Notes: generated from the letters alone by a model not told the origin. Positions 35,832-46,380 are shown, numbered from the stretch's first letter. The stretch is DNA of 64,000 bases from Sulfuriferula sp047300855 (GCF_047300855.1 NZ_CP170197.1:2914001-2978000); one strand, 5' to 3'. Made by a program: numbers and translations.

Positions 35832-36973
35832 GCCAAAAGTCACTGCGGGTTCTACATTTCTACAAGACCTCCTTCCCGGACACGATGGGAGGCGTTGAAC
35901 AGGTTATTAATCAGATCGCCAGAGGTGCCGCCAAGCTGGGCGTCAAAACCGATGTGCTTTCGCTGACACCAGACCGTGTGGCGCGTACTATCGAAATCGA
36001 TGGCTACCTGGCCCATCGCGCCAGACTCGACTTGCAGATTGCTTCGACGGGTTTTTCTGCCTCCGCTTTTTGGCGTTTCTCACAGTTGGCCAAGAAGGCG
36101 GATGTCATTCACTACCACTTCCCTTGGCCATTCATGGATGTGGTGCACTTTGCAACTCGGGTGAAGAAGCCGACGGTGGTGACCTATCACTCGGACATTA
36201 TCCGCCAAAAGACTCTGCTCAAGCTTTACCATCCATTGATGCGAAAATTTCTGTCAAGCGTGGATCGTATTGTGGCCACGTCGCCAAACTACTTGGCGAC
36301 CAGCGATGTGCTGGAGAAGTTCTCGAACAAGGTAAGTGTGATTCCAATTGGCTTGGATAAAGCCACCTATCCCCAGCCGATGCCGGACCGCCTGCAGTTC
36401 TGGCGCGAAAAACTCGGCCCGAAATTTTTCCTGTTTGTTGGGCTCATCCGTTACTACAAGGGGCTGCACATTTTGATGGAGGCCGCGCAAGGGACCGACT
36501 ATCCCATCGTGATTGTCGGAGCCGGCCCGATTGAGCAGGAATTGAAAACACAGGCAGCGCAACTCGGCTTATGCAATATCCACTTTCTGGGACACCTGCC
36601 GGATGAGGATAAGGTCGCGTTGCTAACGCTGTGCTATGGGGTTGTTTTCCCTTCGCATCTGCGCTCTGAGGCTTTTGGTGTTTCGCTGCTGGAAGGCGCG
36701 ATGTACGGCAAGCCAATGATCTCCAGCGAGATTGGCACCGGCACAACCTACATCAACATCGGGGATGAGACTGGGCTGGTTGTACCGCCCAGCGATCCCT
36801 TAGCCTTGCGGCAAGCGATGCGCTACCTGTGGGAACACCCTGAGGAAGCCGCAGACATGGGCAGGCGTGCCGAAGAGCGATACTGGGAACACTTCACGGC
36901 TGAGAAAATGGTGAAGTTGTATGTGGATTTGTATGGTGAATTGGTGAGACATCACCATGGTGCGGGCCGCTGA
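35828..36973 (+). CDS. wbpZ: GT4 glycosyltransferase, WbpZ-like
   Basis: GT-B enzyme of 381 residues: VLHFYKTSFPDTMGGVEQVI at the N-terminus, KPTVVTYHSDIIRQKTLLKL, VIPIGLDKATYP, FLFVGLIRYYKGLHIL and SEAFGVSLLEGAMYGKPMIS with the catalytic/donor glutamate pair. This combination is close to WbpZ/WbdB-type transferases that add the first D-rhamnose or D-mannose to the lipid-linked primer in ABC-dependent O-antigens. Overlaps the preceding gene by four bases (ATGA). Last gene of the D-rhamnose operon. The symbol reflects resemblance, not a proven orthology. Confidence 0.75.
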   Translation: MSQKSLRVLHFYKTSFPDTMGGVEQVINQIARGAAKLGVKTDVLSLTPDRVARTIEIDGYLAHRARLDLQIASTGFSASAFWRFSQLAKKADVIHYHFPWPFMDVVHFATRVKKPTVVTYHSDIIRQKTLLKLYHPLMRKFLSSVDRIVATSPNYLATSDVLEKFSNKVSVIPIGLDKATYPQPMPDRLQFWREKLGPKFFLFVGLIRYYKGLHILMEAAQGTDYPIVIVGAGPIEQELKTQAAQLGLCNIHFLGHLPDEDKVALLTLCYGVVFPSHLRSEAFGVSLLEGAMYGKPMISSEIGTGTTYINIGDETGLVVPPSDPLALRQAMRYLWEHPEEAADMGRRAEERYWEHFTAEKMVKLYVDLYGELVRHHHGAGR

Positions 36974-37005
36974 GGTGGCGGTTGGCTAATAATCTTGGTA
37001 ATTGT

Positions 37006-37122
37006 TCAAAGCATCAGAGCCCCCTCGCGCTGAAGTTCGTCTTCGCAGGCACGGTGAAGGTATTTGGCAGCAAACAGTTTCTGGCTATCCTTAAGCACTG
37101 AGTAGCGGGCAACGGCGGCATT
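37006..37122 (-). pseudogene. possible DUF1016/YhcG-type nuclease C-terminal scrap
   Basis: A minus-strand frame reads AAVARYSVLKDSQKLFAAKY, then LHRACEDELQREGALML and stop. This resembles the end of DUF1016 PDDEXK proteins (ARYSVLxxxxQLFASKYxxxLPxEEEL). No start and no upstream domain. Low confidence, but it lies in DNA full of decayed stress-system genes. Confidence 0.35.
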
Positions 37123-37193
37123 TTTCGCGGAGCATAGTATCAAGCTAGCCGTTGAATAGCGCAAAGGCGGTCAGCAGGGCGGGATGGATGGAA

Positions 37194-37310
37194 TCATGAT
37201 TTAATCCCATAGTCATTGCGGTCTTCGCCGTCCGCGTCTTCTCGAATTTCGGGCAAGTGTTCCAACAACTGCGGCAAGGCCGTCTGCACGGTTTCCCACA
37301 CCATATCGAG
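37194..37310 (-). pseudogene. possible HepT-like (DUF86) C-terminal scrap
   Basis: Minus-strand frame reads LDMVWETVQTALPQLLEHLP followed by EIREDADGEDRNDYG and stop. The first part matches the last helix of HepT/DUF86 HEPN toxins (LxxVWETVxxxLPxLLxxL). The RxxxxH active site is not present. The remaining sequence from 36974 to 37428 holds no other recognisable gene. Confidence 0.4.
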
Positions 37311-37428
37311 CCGGGATCATCAGGTGATCCTTGCTATCGCTCTGTCTCTACCGTCATACGGGCCGTTTCGCGGATAAGTTTCTCATCCAGATTTTCATGA
37401 GCGACACCCTCGGGGTTTCAGCCCATTG

Positions 37429-37779
37429 CTATGCCGCCAGAATCTGGAATTCCGTGGCCTTGACGATGGGCCGCACGTGGCGATTCTCCCGGCGCATTTC
37501 CACGATCCCGTAATTGGACATGGTTTTCAGGGTACGCGAAAGATTACCGGGTTTGCGCCCGGTAATGACGGCCAGGCCGCTGATGGATTGCGGCTGCGCA
37601 TCGCGAATGGTGTTGAGCAGGGCGCGGTTTTCGTCGCTCAGAACTTCGGCTAGAGACTTCATCGAGGTGAACCAGATTTTGGGTTCGCCGGGTTTGGGCT
37701 TGTATTCGCCCTTGGCGATTGCCAACATGCGCTCGCGGATTTTCTCTTGGGACATGATCCCGATTGCGATTTTTTTCAT
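37429..37779 (-). CDS. TumA-like antitoxin, HTH transcriptional regulator
   Basis: Small DNA-binding protein of 116 residues. After a short basic N-terminus and WFTSMKSLAEVLSDENRALL comes a winged-helix region (AVITGRKPGNLSRTLKTMSN, YGIVEMRRENRHVRP) of the HVO_A0114/MarR-like kind. Its start overlaps the stop of the upstream DUF6516-type gene by four bases, so the two are co-translated. This pairing is the TumE/TumA toxin-antitoxin arrangement, in which the HTH protein acts as antitoxin and autoregulator. Assignment is by family resemblance. Confidence 0.7.
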   Translation of the reverse strand: MKKIAIGIMSQEKIRERMLAIAKGEYKPKPGEPKIWFTSMKSLAEVLSDENRALLNTIRDAQPQSISGLAVITGRKPGNLSRTLKTMSNYGIVEMRRENRHVRPIVKATEFQILAA

Positions 37780-38138
37780 TTCCTTGCTTCCTCTAATACG
37801 CGGTCCACTTCAGTGAAGAAGTCGGCCAGTAACTGGTAAGCGTCCTTAAATTCATATGGGACGCCCTTGTCCGCCACATGGCGGTGTTTGTGGTCATACG
37901 GCTGATGCTGACCCACAAACTTGAATTTCTTGGGTGGCTTTATGGCGTTGCTGTTGTCGTAGCCCAAAATTCGCTTTCCGTACGGCTCGTGCAGCGTGAG
38001 CGAATAGCGGATGCCGTGCGGAATATCAGCGGTTGCCAGGACTCGCCAGGCTTCGACTTTGACCCAGTAGCCACCCTCCTGGTCTATGGTATAGCCGTTG
38101 AGATCCAGGAGCGTTTCAAGTCCGGTATCAGCCTGCAT
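37776..38138 (-). CDS. TumE-like toxin (DUF6516 family)
   Basis: Protein of 120 residues: GLETLLDLNGYTIDQEGGYW, VKVEAWRV, GIRYSLTLHEPYGKRILGYD, then HKHRHVADKGVPYEFKDAYQ and a helical C-terminus ending FFTEVDRVLEEARK. This matches the DUF6516/TumE toxin family. The histidine-rich YDHKHRH segment is a candidate functional site. It appears intact and lies directly upstream of its probable antitoxin on the same strand. Sequence upstream (38139-38289) holds no clear gene but would include the promoter. Confidence 0.7.
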   Translation of the reverse strand: MQADTGLETLLDLNGYTIDQEGGYWVKVEAWRVLATADIPHGIRYSLTLHEPYGKRILGYDNSNAIKPPKKFKFVGQHQPYDHKHRHVADKGVPYEFKDAYQLLADFFTEVDRVLEEARK

Positions 38139-38289
38139 AGCTTACTTTATCATCAGTTGATAAACATTGTATGCCGTTTGAAAAAGAACTCAAGAGAAGG
38201 TTTCATGATAAACAAACATCAACCTACGTCATTATTTGCCCTACTGGGCAAGATACATCCCACGAAGCGGTTTCCCGTCCAGCCTGTCA

Positions 38290-38817
38290 TCACCTCGGTC
38301 GTGGCAAAATCAACGCTTCAGGCAAATTTTCCGCTTTATGCCCCATGCGCGCGATTGCATCCTGGCGCAAACGGTTGAAGGTATCCAGCAGCACCAGGCT
38401 ATATTCTTTGGCCAGGGCCAGGTCTTCGGCAAACTTTTCTGGCTCGGTCATGTATTCAAGAACCAGACGATTACGCAGATTGCGCGCTTCAAGCCACTGT
38501 TCCGTGCTGGTTAATACACCCAGCCGCTCGGCGCTATTGAGTGTTTCGATTTGGCTGCCTGGCGTTTCGGCAAGCGCAAGCAGCCAACGGGGAAACAGTT
38601 TATCTGCCATCGTATCCTGCATTTTGCCAAAACGGGACACGAAGGCTTCGAGTCGCTCGGCAATTGCCGGCGCATGTTCCAGATTGCGTACCTACTCCGC
38701 ATCGATCGTCTGACTGAACAGGCTGTTTCAGCTATAGGACAGATGCTTTCCTTCGCGTGCGACTATTTCCAGGTTTTGCAGAAAACGTGCGATTGGCAAG
38801 CCGGTGGTCTGGTTCAT
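38290..38817 (-). pseudogene. HEPN-domain toxin gene broken by two in-frame stops
   Basis: Reading from ATG at 38817 (ATGA overlap with the nucleotidyltransferase gene) gives MNQTTGLPIARFLQNLEIVA, then EGKHLSYS, stop, NSLFSQTIDAE, stop, VRNLEHAPAIAERLEAFVSR and on through FGKMQDTMADKLFPRWLLAL to LRNRLVLEYMTEPEKF. The frame is otherwise preserved across both stops (TGA at 38728-38730, TAG at 38692-38694). The part after the second stop alone is open for 116 codons from an internal ATG. The RNRxxxEY segment corresponds to the HEPN Rx4-6H site with Glu-Tyr where His-Glu-Tyr is usual. So the toxin is probably inactive, by nonsense mutation. Confidence 0.7.
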
Positions 38818-39113
38818 AGCTTTACCCCTGTACTGGCGGCTTGCTCATGGATCGGTTTTCGTGGTGTTGACGGGTCAAGCACTAGAACATCGATAGGCTG
38901 GTCGCCGATGCGTAACTGCAGCCTGGCGACCAGCTGCATGGTTTTGCGTTCCAGCTCCGCGGTGATCGAGGATAGCTCAACGAGCAGATCAATATCGCCG
39001 CCCCGCGCATCGTCGTCAATCCTCGAACCGAACAGCTTCACATTCGCCTCGATACCGAAAACCTCATGGACAGTATCGCGGATAATTTTCTGTGTTTTCT
39101 GGGAAAGCCGCAT
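38814..39113 (-). CDS. MNT-type nucleotidyltransferase antitoxin
   Basis: Protein of 99 residues in the minimal nucleotidyltransferase family. The catalytic signature is LFGSRIDDDARGGDIDLLVE (GSRx(5-8)GxDxDL). A second acidic strand, PIDVLVL, supplies the third Asp. In MNT/HEPN systems the nucleotidyltransferase AMPylates and silences the HEPN RNase encoded next to it. Here the antitoxin frame is intact while the partner is interrupted. The start ATG at 39113 is the first in frame; an AT-rich region upstream (39114-39190) probably holds the promoter. Confidence 0.8.
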   Translation of the reverse strand: MRLSQKTQKIIRDTVHEVFGIEANVKLFGSRIDDDARGGDIDLLVELSSITAELERKTMQLVARLQLRIGDQPIDVLVLDPSTPRKPIHEQAASTGVKL

Positions 39114-39192
39114 GGTTTAGCTATTCGTTTTATCAATTACTTAACGGCATGTATTTTACCTGAACCTGCAAACAGCCCTTGCGCACCTATTG

Positions 39193-39933
39193 TTACAATC
39201 GCACGCTGCGCCCGCCGTCCACCGTCAGCACCTGCCCGGTCACATAGCCGGCATCGGATACCAGATAGCGCACCGCACGCGCGATGTCTTCCGGTTCACC
39301 AGCCTGTTTGAGGATGGTGTGGGAGATGATGCGCTGGCGTGACAGCTCGTCGAACATGGTATCGTCTTCGGGCCATAAAATCGGCCCGGGTGCGACGGCA
39401 TTGACACGCACTTCCGGCCCCAGTTCCCGGGCCAGCGAGCGCGTCAGCCCGACCACGCCGGCCTTGGCGATGCTGTATACCGCGTAGCTTTTCATCGGCC
39501 GCTCGGCGTGGATATCGGCGATGTTGACAATGCAACCGTGGCGACGGCGCAGCTCATTAGCCGCCGCCTGCGACAGGAACAGCGGTGCTTTCAGGTTGGT
39601 GCCGATCAGGTCGTCCCAGTTGGCTTCGTTGATTTCGCCGATGGGTGTGGAGTAGAAACTGGAGGCGTTGTTGATCAGCACGTCGAGGCTGCCGTAGGTT
39701 TCCACAGTGGTCGCGATCATGTTGGGGAATGCTTCGGTTTTGAGCAAATCACCCTGGATCAGGGTCACCGAACCCGCACGGATAGTATTGAGTTCGTCCT
39801 GTAGCGCGCGAGCCTGCTGCACCGAGGTATGGTAATGCACCATCAGATTGGCGCCTTCGCAATGCAACAGGCGGCAGATGGCTGCGCCCACCCGTTTTGC
39901 CCCACCCGTAATCAATACCGTTTTGCCTTGCAT
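39193..39933 (-). CDS. pteridine reductase (SDR family)
   Basis: Short-chain dehydrogenase of 246 residues. The cofactor motif is TGGAKRVGAAI (TGxxxR-x-G form typical of pteridine/dihydrofolate reductases such as Ptr1/FolM), followed by NNASSFYSTPIGEI, YAVYSIAKAGVVGLT (YxxxK) and NAVAPGPILWPE. It would reduce dihydropterins or dihydrofolate. It is divergent from the MidA-like gene, with a 59-base shared control region. Core-genome composition. Confidence 0.85.
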   Translation of the reverse strand: MQGKTVLITGGAKRVGAAICRLLHCEGANLMVHYHTSVQQARALQDELNTIRAGSVTLIQGDLLKTEAFPNMIATTVETYGSLDVLINNASSFYSTPIGEINEANWDDLIGTNLKAPLFLSQAAANELRRRHGCIVNIADIHAERPMKSYAVYSIAKAGVVGLTRSLARELGPEVRVNAVAPGPILWPEDDTMFDELSRQRIISHTILKQAGEPEDIARAVRYLVSDAGYVTGQVLTVDGGRSVRL

Positions 39934-39992
39934 GGCTTAATTCCTTATCCTCTCGGTTTCGCCGATGATCAACCCAGCACCTTGTACATCCT

Positions 39993-41141
39993 ATGCCCTT
40001 GCCTACACCCAGCCCAGAAGCACTCGCCCATAGTACCGCGCTCTCCCATCATATAGCGGATGTTGTTCACCAAACTGATGGCAGGATCAGCTTCGCCCGT
40101 TACATGGAGCTGGCATTGTATGCGCCCGGCCTGGGATATTACAGCGGCGGCGCAGCCAAATTCGGCGCTGCAGGGGATTTTGTCACTGCGCCGGAAATTT
40201 CTCCACTGTTTGGCCGCAGCCTGGCGCGGCAGGTCGTGCAGGTGCTGCAAATATGCGGCGGCGACGTGCTTGAGGCCGGTGCCGGAAGCGGGCGGCTGGC
40301 ATGCGACCTGCTCAACGAACTGGCGACATTGGGCTGTTTGCCACAGCACTATTACATCCTCGAAGTGAGTGCCGACTTGCGTGAACGCCAGCGCGCGACC
40401 ATCCTGCAACAGGCTCCGCACATGTTGGCGCGCGTGCAGTGGCTGGATAGATTACCGGAATCTTTCACCGGCTGTGTAGTGGGCAACGAGGTGCTGGATG
40501 CCATGCCGGTGAATGTGGTGCACTGGACACAGGATGTCGTGTTCGAGCGTGGCGTGGCATGGGCGGACAACACTTTCATGTGGCACGACCAGGCCATAAG
40601 CAGCGGGCGTTTGTTTGATGCGGCGCGTGCGCTCGACGTACCCGGCGGCTATGTCAGCGAAATCAATCTGGCGGCAGGCGCATTCATCAAGAGCCTGGCG
40701 CGATGCCTGCAATGCGGAGCGCTGGTGTTGATCGACTACGGCTTTGGCGAGCGCGAGTACTATCACCCGCAACGCAACCGAGGCACGCTGATGTGCCATT
40801 ACCGCCATCGTGCGCATGACGACCCGTTCTATTTTCCCGGTCTGCAGGACATTACCGCCCATGTGGATTTCACTGCGATTGCCGTGGCCGGCATCGAGGC
40901 GGGATTGCACCTGGCCGGCTATACCAGTCAGGCGCAATTTCTGATCAATTGCGGCATCACCGATCTATTGGCGCAAACTCCGGCGAGTGATGCAGGCACG
41001 TATCTACCCCAGGCCAGCGCACTGCAAAAACTGATGAGCCCCGCCGAAATGGGGGAACTGTTCAAGGTGATTGCCTTGTGCAAGGGCATGGACACAGCCT
41101 TGCTTGGCTTTGTGCAGGGCGATCAGCAGCGCAAATTGTAG
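39993..41141 (+). CDS. MidA/NDUFAF7-like SAM-dependent methyltransferase (COG1565)
   Basis: Protein of 382 residues. Characteristic segments are ISFARYMELALYAPGLGYYS, DFVTAPEISPLFGRSLA, VLEAGAGSGRLACDLL (SAM motif I) and VVGNEVLDAMPVNV. The NDUFAF7 group methylates an arginine in complex I in mitochondria; the bacterial target is not established. Divergent from pteridine reductase, an arrangement common in betaproteobacteria. It overlaps the end of the convergent PEP-CTERM gene by 19 bases. Confidence 0.88.
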   Translation: MPLPTPSPEALAHSTALSHHIADVVHQTDGRISFARYMELALYAPGLGYYSGGAAKFGAAGDFVTAPEISPLFGRSLARQVVQVLQICGGDVLEAGAGSGRLACDLLNELATLGCLPQHYYILEVSADLRERQRATILQQAPHMLARVQWLDRLPESFTGCVVGNEVLDAMPVNVVHWTQDVVFERGVAWADNTFMWHDQAISSGRLFDAARALDVPGGYVSEINLAAGAFIKSLARCLQCGALVLIDYGFGEREYYHPQRNRGTLMCHYRHRAHDDPFYFPGLQDITAHVDFTAIAVAGIEAGLHLAGYTSQAQFLINCGITDLLAQTPASDAGTYLPQASALQKLMSPAEMGELFKVIALCKGMDTALLGFVQGDQQRKL

Positions 41142-42004
41142 GGTTCATGCAGAGGCTGGCGCCGGTCACGTTTTTTTCTGAGCCACGCCATACCCAGCAA
41201 ACCTGTGGCAATCAAGGCCAGCGATGCCGGTTCCGGCACCGAAGCAGGCGCCGCCCGGTCAGTCAGCGTGGAAACGGGGGCGTCCGCACCGCGCAAGACA
41301 GGCGGGGTTGCAGGCGGGTCACTGAGCGGCACATTTAGTGGCATATACGGGCCGAGAGGCGGATTGCCTGCAATGGGCGGGTTGTCAGCCGGGCGCTCAG
41401 GTTGCGGCTGCCCGCCAGGTGGCGTGGGGCTTACGCCGGGATCCGTGTTCGGTCCGGGATTGCCACCGGGCTGCGGTTTACCGCCCCCACCCATCGCTGG
41501 CGCGTTACCACCGGGCGGAGTGCTGCTACCACCTGGGCCTGGGCCGGGCTGCGCATTACCTGTAGCCGGCTCGCCCGTGCCATTTTTCTTATCCGTGCCA
41601 GGCATTCCATTGCCTGCCAGCGTATGACCTGCATTCGATCCCGGGCCGGGGATGAAGAAACCGGAATGGTCGTCGAGCGCTATGAAGTCACTACCGCCAC
41701 ATGGAATGGCGCAATCATCCGCTCCCTGCATACCTCCGGACTGACCGGCAAGATTGCCCTGTGAGTTGTCAGCAAATTGTCGCAGTGGGTGGGCCGCTGG
41801 CTTGTTACCGGACAATAGCGCATTACCCGCCGAACCCAGCCCGCTCACGAACACAGGGCGATGGTGGTCGCCAGGCTTGTTGCGTGCAGGCGGCATATGA
41901 TCGATGGCGGTGCTGCTCTGAAAATAACTTCTCACACCCTGCGCCAGCAGGATGCTCAACAGCATCAGCACGATGGCCAGGATAATTCTTTTTCTGGTAA
42001 ACAT
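41123..42004 (-). CDS. PEP-CTERM sorting-signal protein, Pro/Gly-rich
   Basis: Secreted protein of about 293 residues. The N-terminal membrane segment IILAIVLMLLSILLAQGV acts as signal/anchor, a central region is low-complexity Pro/Gly (PGPGPGGSSTPPGG type), and the C-terminus has VPEPASLALIATGLLGMAW followed by RKKRDRR, a textbook PEP-CTERM tripartite signal for exosortase-mediated sorting. ATG at 42004 has AGAGG six bases upstream; the in-frame TTG at 42019 is less likely. A sigma-54 promoter match lies 31-46 bases upstream. No exosortase gene is in this window, so the enzyme must be elsewhere. Confidence 0.85.
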   Translation of the reverse strand: MFTRKRIILAIVLMLLSILLAQGVRSYFQSSTAIDHMPPARNKPGDHHRPVFVSGLGSAGNALLSGNKPAAHPLRQFADNSQGNLAGQSGGMQGADDCAIPCGGSDFIALDDHSGFFIPGPGSNAGHTLAGNGMPGTDKKNGTGEPATGNAQPGPGPGGSSTPPGGNAPAMGGGGKPQPGGNPGPNTDPGVSPTPPGGQPQPERPADNPPIAGNPPLGPYMPLNVPLSDPPATPPVLRGADAPVSTLTDRAAPASVPEPASLALIATGLLGMAWLRKKRDRRQPLHEPYNLRC

Positions 42005-42034
42005 GGCATGCCTCTTCAATGGTTCACTGAAAAT

Positions 42035-42050
42035 AGCAAAACCTGTACCG
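42035..42050 (-). promoter_or_regulatory. sigma-54 (-24/-12) promoter
   Basis: On the minus strand CGGTACAGGTTTTGCT has GG and GC separated by exactly ten bases and matches the YTGGCACG-N4-TTGCW consensus in most positions. The expected transcription start is about 20 bases before the PEP-CTERM start codon. Known PEP-CTERM genes of Zoogloea-like bacteria depend on RpoN and a PrsK/PrsR two-component pair, which fits. Confidence 0.65.
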
Positions 42051-42123
42051 ACTTGCCTGACCTGCGGATGATCCTCGTCTGATTGCAGAAAACGCTATAA
42101 AACAGGGCGGTATCGGCACATCA

Positions 42124-42142
42124 GTTGTCGACAAGCGACAAC
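42124..42142 (-). promoter_or_regulatory. inverted repeat, candidate enhancer-binding site
   Basis: Perfect GTTGTCG-ACAAG-CGACAAC inverted repeat, centred about 90 bases upstream of the sigma-54 -24 element, the usual distance for an activator (UAS) site. Binding by a PrsR-like activator is inference. Confidence 0.45.
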
Positions 42143-42242
42143 AGCCGTTTACCCGCTGCAGGGCGGTGTCGAATTTTCAAAGCAATTGCCGATTTCCTGG
42201 CGCAGGCGCGTGGTTTGTTCAACCGGGGAAAGATAATCGTGA

Positions 42243-42344
42243 ACCACGGGGAACACAGGAAGACAAAAGGTAAAAATCAAGCCGAAGGGTTGTCTTCGAT
42301 ACTGCTTCTTGTTTTCTCCGCGCCCTCCGTGTTCTCGGAGGTGG
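42243..42344. repeat. imperfect inverted repeat of the CCACGGGGAACAC type
   Basis: Two imperfect copies of an ACCACGGRGNACACGGAG-like element face each other (about 42243-42270 and 42308-42344) in the gap between the PEP-CTERM promoter and the DUF2863 gene. A weaker relative (CACCACAACGGAAAACACGGA) is seen at 46849-46870. These look like dispersed intergenic repeats. The gap 42051-42358 has no gene. Confidence 0.4.
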
Positions 42345-42358
42345 GTGCTGTTTTTAGT

Positions 42359-43519
42359 TCAATGCAGAGGCGGTGTGGGTTCGGCTGATTCGGGGATTTG
42401 CGCATGCACCAGTTCGCCCTCTGGATTGGGAAACAGCGGTGCACCACAATCGTCGCAATATTCCAGCGGCATGCGCTCATTCAGCAGCAGCACTTCGCCA
42501 ATCCCGGCGGCGCGTACGATGGTCTCGATTTCGTTGGTCACTTCGGTGGCTTCATCTTCATTGCCAATCAGCGGCCACACCACGCCATGCAGCACGTCGT
42601 TCGAACCCACGCGGGTAAAACTGACCCGGTATTCTTCCAGTACATGATCATAGAAGGGCGCAACCACCACCCGCAGATTTGCTGCAGGCAGGGCGAGCAC
42701 GGCTTTCAGGTAGTCCACGGTGGAACGCACACCCCAGCCGCGTCCGGACAGGTCAGACTCGCGCCAGGCATTGAAATAGGCATTGGGCAACAATGTTTCG
42801 ATGGCGCAAGCGGGCAACATGGTTTGCAGCACAGCACCCCCATAGGCCTGCCAGTCGCGCAACACCTGTTCGCGGCTGTGCTGCGCTTCCTGCCAGCGAA
42901 ACACCGCCGCATCCGGCGCGGCCATCACCGCGCCCACCACATAGCGCACATCGGCTACGAACGGGATGGCCTGAGCCAAACCAGCCGCATCCACATGCAA
43001 ATCCTGTTCATGCTCTGCCGCATCCATCAAACTGCGCGCAAATTTACGCGTGGCGGCGAATCCGCGCGGCAACTGATCCGGGCTGAACAGCACATCCACA
43101 AGCGCCAGACGTACATCCGCGGCCAGTACATGGCTGTGCAACAGGGTGCGCAGTTCCGCTAACCGCGCTGGCGCAATCGCTCCGGCCGCAATGCTGTAGC
43201 GCGACCATGCCTGCACCGGTATGGCGATCAGCAACAACTCCTGTCCATCTGCCTTGATCAGGCCGCTGCTGCGCGCTTCGATGGCCTGCGCCAGGGCGTC
43301 GTAGGCCGGCGGGTTGGCGGTCCAGAGTTGATCCAGGGCGGATTCCAGCGTGTCTTCCTGGCCCTTGTCGAGCACGCTATCGATTTGCGCATCCAGTCGA
43401 TGTACCCAAAAGCGGTCTTCCAGACGACTGGCCGATACGCTGAGCGCGATAGCAAGCCGTAACAATTGTGTGGTGTCACGGCTCAAGCGCGGTGTACGGG
43501 GAAGTCGGGGTCGTTTCAT
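42359..43519 (-). CDS. DUF2863 family protein
   Basis: Cytoplasmic protein of about 386 residues, no signal peptide. It starts MKRPRLPRTPRLSRDTTQLL, the typical beginning of the betaproteobacterial DUF2863 family, and continues with SRLEDRFWVHRLDAQIDSVL. Near the C-terminus is YCDDCGAPLFPNPEGE, a CxxC that could bind metal. The frame is open another 36 codons upstream (to 43627), but that reaches into secA. Lies 53 bases behind secA on the same strand. Function unknown. Confidence 0.75.
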   Translation of the reverse strand: MKRPRLPRTPRLSRDTTQLLRLAIALSVSASRLEDRFWVHRLDAQIDSVLDKGQEDTLESALDQLWTANPPAYDALAQAIEARSSGLIKADGQELLLIAIPVQAWSRYSIAAGAIAPARLAELRTLLHSHVLAADVRLALVDVLFSPDQLPRGFAATRKFARSLMDAAEHEQDLHVDAAGLAQAIPFVADVRYVVGAVMAAPDAAVFRWQEAQHSREQVLRDWQAYGGAVLQTMLPACAIETLLPNAYFNAWRESDLSGRGWGVRSTVDYLKAVLALPAANLRVVVAPFYDHVLEEYRVSFTRVGSNDVLHGVVWPLIGNEDEATEVTNEIETIVRAAGIGEVLLLNERMPLEYCDDCGAPLFPNPEGELVHAQIPESAEPTPPLH

Positions 43520-43572
43520 CAGGATGGGTGTGTTGAAATGGGGCGGCCCGGTGAGGGCCACCCCAATGCGCC

Positions 43573-46299
<2,727 letters not shown>

Positions 46300-46380
46300 G
46301 GCTAAAGGGTAAATCCTTGACGCGTTGCGAGAAAATCAGGCAATGTTACCATACTCAGTCTTGCATTCCGAAGACAGTCC

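Noticed and set aside
38171..38713. Plus-strand frame of 180 codons across the HEPN remnant
   Set aside because: No similarity seen; the minus-strand HEPN reading is continuous apart from two stops and overlaps its antitoxin gene correctly.
46300..46380. Possible promoters between secA and dciA (TTGACG, and TGGTAACAT on the other strand)
   Set aside because: Box spacing is wrong or only an extended -10 is visible; a promoter must exist here but I cannot place it.
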